A stretch of DNA of 64,000 bases from the NCBI GenBank assembly GCA_018287875.1, contig JAGVVL010000003.1, positions 34,263 through 98,262 on the forward strand. Reading direction: 5' to 3'. How positions within the stretch are numbered: the stretch's first letter is position 1; each line of letters starts with the position of its first letter. Positions 46,301 to 56,914 of the stretch are shown piece after piece. The notes below the pieces were generated by a model that worked only from the letters and a program-made list of their open reading frames with translations, ran no database searches and had not been told where the DNA came from. Source of the DNA: Nigrospora sphaerica. Its lineage: Eukaryota; Ascomycota; Sordariomycetes; Amphisphaeriales; Apiosporaceae. A program made the translations under genes and the position numbers.

Positions 46301-47062
46301 TTAGTCTGATACCCCGTAGATGTCCTCCTCAATCTCCTCAGGCTCGTTCCCTGCGACCATTCCTGCGCGACGGGCAGCGCGCTCTTGTCGGCCTCTATGG
46401 ACCGGCAAGTTCTGTCGCCAAGCGTCCTGCAAGGCGGTCATGCGAAGTCGCATGTCGTTCCATCCGCGCCAGTCCGCAGGCGCCGTGGGAATGGGACGGG
46501 TCAGAGCGTCCTCTCTGGTATCCCCAACCCTTGCGTAGCTTAAGCGACCTCCTTGATCAAGGGCTTGCGCCCGTTGTCCTCTTGTCATTCCCAGGTAGGA
46601 ACCGTCAATGTCAGAGACAAGGTCTTGCCCTGTGCTGCTTGGGTCGTACGTGTATGTCGGCATGGGAGGCTGCTTGTGGTGCTTGCTCTTAGTTAATGTA
46701 CCGACCTGAGGGTACTCGCTCTTTGTTAAGTCCACGTCCGGATCCGTGGGGTTGTCCTGCGCAGGCTCCTCGGTATGCGCTGCTTGTGCGGGCTCTGGGT
46801 TACTGGCGGCATGTCTCTCCGACCTGGTGGATCGACGGGTCTGTCGTCGGCCTCTGTCTGCTGGACCTCCTGGCGTGGGTCGCTCTTGAACAGCGGCTTC
46901 CTCAGGGATTGTGGCCGGGATCTGGCCTCTGGAAGTCGTTCTCGTCAATCCGCTGTTAGATGGGCCTGCTGTTGGCTCGTTGCCAGTGTCGCCAGGTCTC
47001 TGTGAAGAGCTTGACCTAGGGGTAGCAGCCGTACGCGTAGGCGTGGGAGTCGTCAATGTCAT
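46301..47062 (-). CDS. gypsy accessory ORF, C-terminal disordered segment, 253 aa
   Basis: Low-complexity Thr/Pro/Ser/Arg-rich first half (MTLTTPTPTRTAATPRSSSS) followed by a more ordered end with SDIDGSYLGMTRGQRAQALDQGG and an acidic C-terminus EEIEEDIYGVSD. The frame is open upstream of the first ATG and lies next to the low-complexity tail of the accessory ORF at 47091-49104, so the two are probably one protein separated by a one-base shift near 47150. No domain recognised. Confidence 0.5.
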   Translation of the reverse strand: MTLTTPTPTRTAATPRSSSSQRPGDTGNEPTAGPSNSGLTRTTSRGQIPATIPEEAAVQERPTPGGPADRGRRQTRRSTRSERHAASNPEPAQAAHTEEPAQDNPTDPDVDLTKSEYPQVGTLTKSKHHKQPPMPTYTYDPSSTGQDLVSDIDGSYLGMTRGQRAQALDQGGRLSYARVGDTREDALTRPIPTAPADWRGWNDMRLRMTALQDAWRQNLPVHRGRQERAARRAGMVAGNEPEEIEEDIYGVSD

Positions 47063-47090
47063 ATTCGAGATACCTCTGCGCGTTAATTCT

Positions 47091-49104
47091 CTAGCTGAGG
47101 GCGGCGCTATGCGACCACCAGATGGCTGACCTGACGCCTGGCCTGTGGACGATCCCTCTGTCTGTTGGGCGGTGTGGATGGTGCTTGTCTCTGATCAGGC
47201 CGTGCTCTGGCGGCAGGCGTTGATTCTGGGAGGCTGGTCTCGATGCTGGTCGTGATGATTGTCTTGTTGACGTCTGTGTGGACGGTGTATCCGGATCAGT
47301 GTTCACTGCGGCCCAGGTCCGCTGCATGTCCACATTCAACCCAACTGACGCTGCCAGTTCGTTGACCATGACATAGTCCAATTGGTTCTCCACCCCGCGC
47401 AGCTTGCTGGAGATGTGCACGAAGTTGCTGTCCTTATTGATGTTGTACACCATCCAGATGACTGACAGAGCCATGTAGGCGTGGCGCCAGCGTTGCTGTC
47501 GGTTACAATAGCAGGGCGTCCAGCTGATCTTGAGGTTCGGGAACCTGTCGGCAAGGTTGGCTCTGCTTAAAGCCTGTCGAAACAACTCTCCTGTGTTTTC
47601 GGCAACGACCTGGTTATCTTTGTCGCCAAACGTGTACACCATAGCACGCTGTAGTCCTGGTGCAAAGATCACCAGCGGCCAAGGACCATAGTCCTCATCG
47701 TCATGCGCTGCTCTGCAGATGCAGATGTAGCCGTCCGCGTAGGTCGTTCGCAATCGTGCTTGCATGTCGTTGTTCAGGTCGTTTGGGGCGTTGGGCTTGT
47801 CGTCAAGCGCCGACGGTGTGTCTTCCGTCAAACACCACCTGAGCGTCGTGTTGATCATCGATGTGAGGGCGTCAAAGTCCGCTCCTAGCATGGTCTTGCC
47901 TTCGGCGTACCTGAAGATGGTACGAAGGACAGCGTCCTGAGTTCCTGTCTTCCAGTTCTTCTGGTTCGTGATGGGCAAGGGTCTTGTCAATGACTCGCGC
48001 ATGGTCTTGATCGGGGTTGACTGTAGTGAGTCCCAGCTGCGTACTGGTGTGTCGTCCCTTGTGGTGCTTTCCCACTTTGGCATGGGTACCGAGGATCTCT
48101 CGCGTCCAATTACTCTCCCTAGGTTCTCCAGTTCGTCCCAGTGGAGTGAGCTGATCCTTGATCCGGGCTTGGTCTCTGCAGACAAGTACTTAGGCGACTC
48201 TTCTAGGGGTAGGAGGTTGTCTTTGTCGGTTCCATGGTCATCGATACCGAAACGGAAGTTGCAGTTCTTCTGCATGACCTGGTACATCCGTCGTATAGCA
48301 GCGGTGAAGTTGCGTTGATTAACGACTTCCTGACGACCTCCTTGATCAATGTACCTTGAGAGAGGTGCCAGGCCAGCAGGATCATGAAGTGGTTGTCTGC
48401 CCAGCATGCACTCGCGTGGATGCCCTTGTAGATGTGGACTGCTTTCCCCAGTTGCCTTCACGTCTCCCGTCTAGGATGCGCTCCCAGACCACTCGGCCGG
48501 CGTGGTACCCATAGTCGAGGTACTGGTCGTCTGTTATTTTGAAAGGGGAGAAAACGTGGAGCCGATTCTTGTCGTAGACGCACAGCAGGTGGTTCTCTCT
48601 GTCGCTGTCTGGGTGCTTCGCGTTGATCATGATGGCAAAGTTGTCGCACAGTCCTTTCTCCCAGTTGGACCTGGCCATGGGTGAGATGTGCTCTTTCCAT
48701 GTGCTGTGGTTTGTGTTGATCGTGCCAAGGAAGACCGTTCTTTTGTTCGCATTCCATAACAGCGCCAGGATCTTCTCGGTGTCTGGGTAACTGACTGGTC
48801 TTTTTAGTACGAACCGACGTACTGCTTCCCAGATCGCTGCTGAGTATGCAGTTGGTTCCGCTCGGTCGCGGGTCACTTTCTCGGCCTTGGTCGCGACTGC
48901 CGTGTCCGGAAGCTTTGTGATCAAGGGAATACCGTCCTCACTGCGTTCGAATGGATGGCTGATCGGGAGGTTGTCGTTGGTCTCGACGCTCCAGAGGTCA
49001 GCGTCATAATCCTTCGCAATACTCTCTTGTAGTGCCACCAGCGCTGCCTTCTTCCCTTGGAAGACGTTGAAGTCTTCCATCTGGCCGAAATGGACGTCTT
49101 CCAT
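47091..49104 (-). CDS. gypsy accessory ORF, possible Ulp1-like cysteine peptidase, frameshifted
   Basis: Read from 49104 (MEDVHFGQMEDFNVF). Frames change near 48440 and near 48325, then stay open to 47091. The first third has TVFLGTINTNHSTWKEHISPM and NHLLCVYDKNRLHVFSPF, which looks like the His...Asp strand pair of C48/Ulp1-type peptidases (H-x-L-x-V-x-D). After the first shift it has a segment HASACWADNHFMILLAW, at the place where such peptidases carry the nucleophile Cys followed by a helix. The Gly usual after that Cys is replaced by Trp, so the match is partial. The second part (RNFTAAIRRMYQVMQKNCNFRF, LRWCLTEDTPSALDD, ICICRAAHDDEDYGPWPLVIFAPG) is unfamiliar; the C-terminus is Ser/Pro/Gln-rich. 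Located after pol, same strand, about 1.7 kb away. Confidence 0.5.
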
Positions 49105-49576
49105 AGTGGAAAGTCTTGATCAAGACAGGAAGGTGATCAAGGTAGAATAGGGTTCCTTAACAGTGTGCAGTTCGGGGTACGAGTAGTGTGTGATGTTCTC
49201 TGGTGACCAGAGGTGCGGAGGATGTTGTTGGAGGAAGAGGAGTGCTTGCGGGAGCAGAGGAGCGATGTCAGATACTTATCCTTGGAGGCTTTTGGCCAGG
49301 AGACTCCAGGTCGCTTTGTGACTCGTAAGGAGGGCGCGTGACTGCTTTCGGTGAGTTGTTGATTGCGGTATTGAATGGCCATCCGATGTTGTTAGTCACT
49401 TGTTGTCATTTGGCGTTGGGAATGATTGCGGAGTCTCGACCTGACTAGGCTGTACCCGTCCTTGTTCTTCTTTTGTTCTTTGCATCATTGCGCCTCTGGT
49501 CTCTCTTCGTCCCCCAGAACAACACACACACTCATGTCTTCATTGTCTTGATCAACATCTTCCTCAAGTTGTCGCC

Positions 49577-50476
49577 ATGTCTTCCCAGCATCTGGAGCGG
49601 TACCGGCTGCCTCTCTTATCGCAGTCGCAGCGGCAGGGGTTTCGCGACGGGGCTGTGTACACTGTGCGCGCCAACGAAGCAATCCATTTGATGCCGGCTG
49701 TTGAGGAAGGCGACGAAATGGTTGAACTGCATCTCGACAACTTGTCGCAGGTGCGCAAGTTCTTCTTAGAGCACTCGGAGTTTGGCAAGGGTAGGCGCGA
49801 CAAGAATTCGAAGTCGATTTCGCATACTCATTTGGCGGTAAGTCGCTTCCCTCTGACCAGTGTGCTTGGCCCCGTTCTGACCGGTGGAATGTCTTGATCA
49901 GATCCTGGGCCATCTGACCATCACCACTATGCCCTCCAATGAGCACACCTATTTGCAGTGGGTGTTCGACAGAGCGTTGTTCGAGGGGAAGGATAATCAG
50001 GCTGTCCAGAACATCTTGGGGTGGTACCGCCCTGATCAACAGCTTCCACCCATCTTTGTGGAGGCAAACCGTGGTGGTCCCTTCGGCTGGGTTATCGGCA
50101 AGTTGCTATCCCGAGGAGAGACAGCAGCTGCTGTCCTGGTCCAGGCGTATGGGAAAGCAAACCCCATGCCTTGCGAACATTGCGAGTCCCTGCTGCGGGA
50201 TGCTGATACGGAGGACACGCGCGGCATGGCGCCATTCTTCGGTTGTGTTTCTCTCCTCAGTATCATGCGAGTTGCGGTAACTGCTTGATGGTTGGACGCA
50301 ATACCTCGTGCAGCTGGTGTATCCATGGGAAGATGCTTGGAGATCTTCAGAAGAGGGAAAGACGAAGCTCGGCCTGTCGTCTGCTGATACCAAGGGCGGC
50401 TTGGTCATCAAGGAAAGGAACTGGAAAAGATGGGCAGGGATTCCTTTGCTGTCCAGGCTTCGTGGAACTGAGGTAG
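49577..50476 (+). CDS. opposite-strand spliced Cys-rich gene inside the gypsy element (DUF3716-like)
   Basis: Exon 1 is 49577-49837 (MSSQHLERYRLPLLSQS...KSISHTHLA, 87 codons). An intron at 49838-49901 (GTAAGT...TGATCAG) joins in phase to ILGHLTITTMPSNEHTYLQWVFD. The C-terminal part has PCEHC, MAPFFGCV and, after a one-base shift near 50240, HASCGNCLMVGRNTSCSW. The C-x2-C ... GPF-x2-C ... C-x-NC ... CSW spacing resembles the fungal Cys-rich domain DUF3716. The stop at 50476 belongs to the shifted frame; another frame runs to 50574. Transcription runs opposite to the retrotransposon genes and the gene has its own intron, so it must be made from an antisense or host-type transcript. Function unknown; could bind zinc and nucleic acid. 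Confidence 0.55.
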
Positions 50477-50832
50477 GGGAAAGGTGTACGCTGCGCCTGT
50501 GTGTACCCTTGATCAAGGCATGCGCGTTCGGAGTCTGGTCTTTCTTTGGTCTTTATGGGCCAGCTTCATGCTGAGGCCATAATTCATATCCAATCGTCTT
50601 CTTCATCGTCGCTTTTCGTTAAGATATGCTGCTGTGCTGGACAGCAGTCATCAGGTAACGAGTGGAATGTTCTGATCGGCGCTTTAAAGCGCAGGATCTG
50701 AACTGAATATCGTCGTAGGGGTACAACACGTCCCCCAGAACAGTAGAAAGGAAAACGGGAAATCGGTGAAACTGAGGAACTGTGCGGCGAAAGTACCACG
50801 ACTGTCCCTTTTAAACAAGGTCGTTGGGAGGC

Positions 50833-53800
50833 CTAAAAGTACTCGGGATACTTAACGTAGCCTTCCCGTGTGCCCAAAGGGATCTCAACTTGGATTCTTG
50901 ACTGGGTCGGCGGTAGTCCTGAACTCGTGGCTTCATCGATGCTGATTTCTTGCGGAGGTTTCTTCAGTGGTCTGCCCCTTCTTTTCGGGGGTGGTTTGTC
51001 TTGATCAGGACCAGGTATAGGTGCTTGAAGGTCCTCCTGACTCCATCTATCCTTGTCGGTATCAAGCGGTTCCCAGGTTCCGTCGGGGTCCTTCCTAAAG
51101 GCCTTCAGCCTGTCGCCGTGAAAGACTCCTCGGATGGGGACTCCTGTGACGTCTTGGAGCTTGAAACGGTTGTGAGGCAACGCTTCGACGATCCTGTATG
51201 GTCCCATCCATCGGTACTGGAGCTTCCGGTCGTTGGACATGTCGATGTGGCGGACGTAGTCGTAAGCAAGGACCAGATGCTCAGTCGTCAGCGGTGAACT
51301 TCGTAACTTGGCCTTGTTACGTTGATCAACGTCTTGCGCACGTCGTTTTCTCTGAGACGCGATCGCTTGGCAAGTCGCTTCGATGTCCGCAGGTCGGTTC
51401 TCTAGCATTCGCACCCTTCTGGTGATCAGCTCTTCTTGGCTCATATCTTCGTTCCAGTTCATGATCCGCCACGTCGGAATGCTCAATTCGAAGGGCATCA
51501 AGGGTTCCCTTCCGTACAGGAGTCGGTATGAGGACATGCCAAAGTACCGGACCACGGTCCTGTCGGCCCACACAACTAGGGGTAGTAACGCCACCCAGTT
51601 CTTGCCAGACCCGTCGGTCATCTTCATTAGCGACTTAGCAATGCTCTTGTGCCCGTTCTCGATCAAGCCTTGAGTCTTCGAACTGTAGGCGGGTCCTGGT
51701 GTGACTGTGAAGCCTAACTTCTTGCCAGCCTTGATGACCTCTCCTTTGTTTTCTGGGCCGTTGTCTACTTTGAGGCGCTGGAAGCAGCCATGCTGGTAGA
51801 TGATGCGTGACTTGATGAACCGCACGATGGTTGCCGAGTTGATCTTCTTTAATGCCATGGCCTCAAGGTAGCCTGATGCTTCGCAGCGCGCTTCGACAGT
51901 TGCGGTGAATCCTTGGCAAGCTGGCATGTACTGTACGTCGAGTACCCAGGTCTGAAGGATATCTGTGGGTTCCGTCCAGAGTTGCGCATCCATTGGTCGC
52001 TGATCAGAGGCTTTCGCACACTGGAGGCACTCTGACTGCCACTGCTTGACATCGGTGTACATATTGGCCCACCAGTATAAGTTGGCAATCCTCTTGTAGG
52101 TCGCGTCTCGACCTTTGTGTCCGAGATCCTCGTGTGCCTGGGCGAAGATATTCTTCTTCTGATCAAGGCTTTCCACAGCTCTGCGTGGTGGTGACTTGGC
52201 TGTGGCCTTACGAAACATCACTCCTTCGTGGACAAAGAAGCGGGTGGCTTCCGTCTTGAACGTAGTGACTACTCTCCTCAGGTGGGGAGTGGTAGGGTCT
52301 CGTAATTGGTCTGGCAGCTGTAATGTCTCTAGGTAGTGGCGATACTCGGCCAGCTTCGTCTGTGGGTTCTGTTGATCAGGCTCGGTTGTGTTGATCTTGG
52401 CGTCAATGAAGTCGTCAATGTCCCCTTCGTTCGCGTCGTCGATGTCGTCGGATAGTCCTCTGCCCTTGCGTGACAATGCGTCCGCGATGACGTTCTTCTT
52501 GCCTGGCAAGTGGTGTACTTCGAAAGCGAACAGCTTGATGTATGCCAGCCACCTTGTCAGTGGTGCTGATGGCAGTAGGTTCATTGAACAGTCATTGAGC
52601 TGGTCTCGCAGCGTCCTAGCGTCCGTTTCCAGTCTGAACTCGGCGCCAAAGAGGTACAGTCGTAGGCGCCGTAAGGCTCTGACGATGGCGAGACACTCCT
52701 GCTTGCCGGAGTCGTACTTCTTCTCGGCGTCGTTCCAACATCCGGACTCGAAGCGAATTGGCCGGTGCTCATCGTTAATCAGTTGGCCAAGTTCAGCTCC
52801 CCAGCCTGTACCAGATGCGTCGGTCCTGAGGTAGAACTGATGGGTACCGTACTCTGGTTTTCGAAGCGCAACTGCGTCTGCGATCTCGTTCTTCAGGGTA
52901 TTGAGTGCTTGATCTTGATCAGGACCCCAGGTGAAGGGCGCTCCTTTCCGTAGTAGCTCTGTTAAAGGTTGCGATTTCATGGCATAGTGGTTGATCCATG
53001 CTCTAAAGCATCCTGCCATGCCGAGGAAGCTCCTTACTTCACTGACGTCTCTGCAGGCGTTCCACTCGCGGATCTTCATAACCTTCCTCTCGGGTGGCTT
53101 GCGGCCATCGGAACCGCACATGTAGCCAACGATTTCGATCTGGCGCTGGCACCATTGGGACTTGGCGCCGTTAATGGAAACTCCGGCGAGCTCCATGTTG
53201 AATAGCACGGCATCCAGGTTCTCTAGATGTTCCAGCACAAAGCGTCGGATGCCAGGGAAGCGCTCTTGATCAGCATAACGCTCCGTGGGTCCTTTAACTG
53301 GGACGTCGTCGAAGAAGAAATCGGCCTTTTCCTTGGGAATGTCAAACAAGATCCTGGACATCACTCGAATGAAGTGACCTGGTGAATTGGTGAATCCTTG
53401 CGGCAATGTCGTCTGTCGTAGGACTCCAAGCGGTGTGGAGAACGCTGTCATGTCTCTCGAGGTCTCTGCGAGTGCGCAGTGGTCGTATCCCGAGAATAAG
53501 TCGAGTCCGGTGAGTATCTGACAGTTTGCGAAGGGCTCAGCGAACTCGTCGCTACCTCTGGGCAGGAGCGCGTCTCTAATCGTGACACCATTAAGGCGTG
53601 TAGCTGAATTGATAAGGCGTACGCTCCCGTCCTTTTCGCAACGACGAACCAGCTGTTGCGGTATGGTCCGTGGCATTCCTCAAGCCAACCTCTCTCGAGT
53701 CGTTTCTTCAGGGCCTCAATTGCTTTTGGTAGTAGCGCTCCAGGGATTGGGACGTTCTTTGCTTGCCATGCCACATGCGGTACCGTCCGAATGTCGTATG

Positions 53801-54430
53801 GGGGTGAGATCTCGTGTCGGATTTGGCCCATCTCCATTGGGTCCCATGCCAGACAGGCTTCCCGATTCTGTAAGATCTGCTTTAGGACGGCCGTTTCTTG
53901 AGGTGTGAGCTCTGAGGTCTTGAGCTGATCAAGGACTTCCGCCCATCTGTCGTCGGTTAACCTTTGTCCCAATGGCATGGTCGTGAAGCGTGGTTGCATA
54001 TTCTTCATTGGCCCGTCCTTTGTTCTCGCAGGCATCTCGATTCCTGCCAGCACTGCACCTTTCCAAGACGTGGAGCCTCCTGGAATGCTACCATCTGAAG
54101 GGTAGTCGTCGACGGGTTGGACCTTTTGCGCCACTGTTTTGTACATGGTGTTGACTTGACTCGAGATAGCGTGTTGTCGGACCTCCTGTCCTCGCTGGAG
54201 AGATGAGGGCAGTCCTGATCTGCGGCTCGCAGCCCCATCGTCCCCCATAACCTCATCTCGAAGCGACCGTAGAAAGTCCAGTAGGGTATCGTCCGAGAAT
54301 CCCAGGAGGACATTGTCCTCATGCTCATCGTATGGTGGAGACTCTTGATCAGTGCTATCCGCCGCTCTGATGACGTTCAGGGAGAATGCTGTTAGTGCGA
54401 TCTTCTCAGAATCCTTGTTGGGGTGGTGCA
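50833..54430 (-). CDS. gypsy pol: reverse transcriptase, RNase H, integrase
   Basis: The frame is open from inside the gag 3' end (about 54430, minus-one relative to gag), down to a one-base shift near 53640 (one A short in VAKKDGS), then open for 947 codons to the stop at 50833. RT: RNSWFVV, RLINSATRLNGVTIRDALLP, GLDLFSGYDH, LPQGFTNSPGHFIRVM and the catalytic box FFFDDV (FFDD instead of YxDD). RNase H: RTDASGTGWGAELG, SGKQECLAIVRALRRL, ETDARTLRDQL. Integrase: HHCC finger (H-x3-H...CLQCAKAS), then catalytic Asp in WVLDVQYMP, Asp in VDNGPENKG and Glu in QGLIENGH. A C-terminal MGPYRIVEALPHNRFKLQDVTG segment is followed by a basic/Pro-rich tail. The gag overlap suggests minus-one frameshifting for expression. 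Confidence 0.9.
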
Positions 54431-56914
54431 GCCTTTGGATGCTACTGCGTCGGCTGACAAGCGCAGTAGCCCGGCTTTTTCCGTCGCTGTGGCCATTGAT
54501 CGAGACTTTCCACTAGTCTGCTTCTCGTCTGGTGTGATGGGGACTCTGATCTTCGTGTTGCCAATCAAGAATTCCGCTGAGGGCTTCGTATCCACAGGAA
54601 CGTTGTAGATAAGCGTAGCACGTGTCTTTGATAGGAAGGGCAAGCCAAGGATCATGTCGTGGCCTGTTGTCTCTGCGCGCACCACTGCAAAGTTGTCCTT
54701 CACCTTACAGTCGGCGAGCCACACGTAATCCTCTAACATGCCAACGGTGCTAGTGGGCTTGTCGGTCTCCGACCATCCTTTGATTGGCATTGTTCCGTCG
54801 ACCACGTACAGCGAGTTCTGTTCGCAATAGCGCGACGAGATAATGTTGAGCGCCGCCCCTGTGTCGACCAGGGCCCAAAGGATGCTCTCATCTCCGGTTG
54901 GTCCGACTCTCACTGGGATCCTTCCCAAGGGCTTTGTCCCGACTGACATGCTCGCAATCCTCTCGATAAGCCGCGCGTCCTTCTGATCAGGGGTTCGGTC
55001 GAGTACCGCAGGTAAGCCCTCCATACTGGCTTCTGGTTGTTTGGTGCTTGTCCGTACCAAGTTGACCGTCCCGGGGTAAATACTTTCGTCGTCCTTGGGT
55101 CTCGTCCTCATGCTCCTGATGACGCGCTTAGTTGCCGTCTCGAGATCAACGACCTCCTCAATTCCTTGTTGTCTTTCGACGCTCTCCTTTGCTAACTCGA
55201 GCAATCCGAGACCAGCGGCTGGGACTTCACTTATCAGGTCCAGCAGGCTGATCGCGACGTTCTTGTCGCCGACAGTTCGCTGCAGTCGTTCCTTCCAGCG
55301 CTTGACATCTTGATCAGTGGTCTGCGCAGACAGTCTCATCTCTGGCCCCATCGACTGGCTGGGCTCAGCGTCCTTCATGACGTATGAACCATCGTTCTTA
55401 CGTATACGCTTCTCGGCAGCGTTCACAGCCGTCTCTATGTCCGAGTCCTGGATCTCTTCGACTGTCGCGACTCGGGCGATCGGTTCCTGCTTGGCTTGTA
55501 CGACCCGGAACCCATCGTTGTCATAGCCAGTGACTTCGTACTGGAAATCTTGCCCAGGTGCGGTAGCGACCGTGAGGTTGTCGCAGAGTTCGATAGTGGT
55601 GACGGAGGGGGTCTTTACGCCTTGATCAACGATGCGCCCATGCTGCTGGCTCTCTTCGGCTTTGTGTATGGCGACGTCCTCTTGGGTGATCTGGCTGGGC
55701 GTCGTGAGGAACAGCATATTCCTAGCAATCGCCTGTTGTCTGTACGTCCCCCTCCGATTGACGAAAATGTCCTTCAGCAACTCCCAGAGGCAAGGGATCC
55801 TTCGGCGTCTTGTCCAATCGTTCAGGTCTTCCTGGAGCCATTCGCCTGGTTCCGAACGGGTGCCCATCCGCCATTGCTTAAGGTCCGGCACAAAGTGAAC
55901 CACCTTCTCCTGTTCCAGGTAAGCCTTGCAAGGGCACCGCGGGCTCTTATGGTCAGGCTTGCCACAAACATAGCAGCTATCGAAATCATGGAACTGGATG
56001 AACTCTGGTCGGCTCTCAGGGATGATCCTGTCGAACGAGCCTCGTCCCCCTCGACCTCCTTGGCCGAAGCGAGAGTAACCGGAGGGTCCCATGGCGTTGA
56101 TCTGGGGTGGGTCGCGTTGATCATCGCGTGCTCCCAGTGCCGTCATCATCTGGATCCTCATATTTTCCATCATCGCTCGAACTTCATCCATTGGGTCTGG
56201 CTGGCTTGGCTTCTGCTGCTGCTGAGGCTGAAAAGGCTGGTACGGATTAACCGGCGGAGGTTGCTGAGCCTGGACTGGCGGGTTCAGTTGTCTTGCGGTG
56301 CGCGCGGTCCTCTGATCGTGCATCGCTTGCTCTTCCGCATGGATCCTGGCGCTCTCAGGGTCTAGTCCGTTGGCGAAGGTGATTTCCTCAATCATCCACT
56401 TCAGCATGTGACTGCAGGTCTCCTGGTAGTCGGCTCCAGGGTTCCATTTGTACAGCTTGTGTTGGATGGACGGGTGGAATCTCTTGATCAAACCTTCCTT
56501 CGTCGCCCTGGCATGCGATCCAGTGGATCCGGCCACGTTCTTAAGCTCCTGCGCGAGGCGCTGGTGTTCTTGAATGTAGCTGTGGATCTCCTTATAGTCG
56601 CTCAGCTTTGGTCCCGACTCAAGGTCGTTCAACTTCTGCGTGACTGGAATCTGCTGCAGCAGATCCCCCATCTTGAACTCCGAGATCATGTTGGCCTTCA
56701 TCTCTCTCCAAGTCTTGCTTTTGTCGAGACAATTCTTGACATTGAACAGCGTCTGCTGACCCTCGCAATAGGCCAACACTTCGTCCATCAGGTCTTGATC
56801 AGAGAATCTGTACCTTCGCATGTGCAGGTCAAACATCTCGAGAAAGCTGGACACGTTGTTCCCATCAAAACGCAAGTGGGGGTATCTGCTGGGGTCCGGA
56901 GGGGGTCGCGACAT
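54392..56914 (-). CDS. gypsy gag with zinc knuckle and aspartic protease, 840 aa
   Basis: Single intact frame. Residues 1-200 form a capsid-like helical region (RFDGNNVSSFLEMFDLHMRRYRFSDQDL, DKSKTWREMKANMISEFKMGD). A Gln/Pro-rich linker follows, then an RGG-type segment (GQGGRGGRGSFD) and one CCHC knuckle (CYVCGKPDHKSPRC) near residue 315. After a variable region comes the retropepsin-like active site ILWALVDTGAALNIISSRYCEQ near residue 695, followed by GMLEDYVWLADCKV and HDMILGLPFLSKTRATLIY (the flap and ILG of the protease fold). DTGA in place of DSGA is acceptable for the fold. The stop at 54392 overlaps the pol frame. Confidence 0.85.
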   Translation of the reverse strand: MSRPPPDPSRYPHLRFDGNNVSSFLEMFDLHMRRYRFSDQDLMDEVLAYCEGQQTLFNVKNCLDKSKTWREMKANMISEFKMGDLLQQIPVTQKLNDLESGPKLSDYKEIHSYIQEHQRLAQELKNVAGSTGSHARATKEGLIKRFHPSIQHKLYKWNPGADYQETCSHMLKWMIEEITFANGLDPESARIHAEEQAMHDQRTARTARQLNPPVQAQQPPPVNPYQPFQPQQQQKPSQPDPMDEVRAMMENMRIQMMTALGARDDQRDPPQINAMGPSGYSRFGQGGRGGRGSFDRIIPESRPEFIQFHDFDSCYVCGKPDHKSPRCPCKAYLEQEKVVHFVPDLKQWRMGTRSEPGEWLQEDLNDWTRRRRIPCLWELLKDIFVNRRGTYRQQAIARNMLFLTTPSQITQEDVAIHKAEESQQHGRIVDQGVKTPSVTTIELCDNLTVATAPGQDFQYEVTGYDNDGFRVVQAKQEPIARVATVEEIQDSDIETAVNAAEKRIRKNDGSYVMKDAEPSQSMGPEMRLSAQTTDQDVKRWKERLQRTVGDKNVAISLLDLISEVPAAGLGLLELAKESVERQQGIEEVVDLETATKRVIRSMRTRPKDDESIYPGTVNLVRTSTKQPEASMEGLPAVLDRTPDQKDARLIERIASMSVGTKPLGRIPVRVGPTGDESILWALVDTGAALNIISSRYCEQNSLYVVDGTMPIKGWSETDKPTSTVGMLEDYVWLADCKVKDNFAVVRAETTGHDMILGLPFLSKTRATLIYNVPVDTKPSAEFLIGNTKIRVPITPDEKQTSGKSRSMATATEKAGLLRLSADAVASKGCTTPTRILRRSH

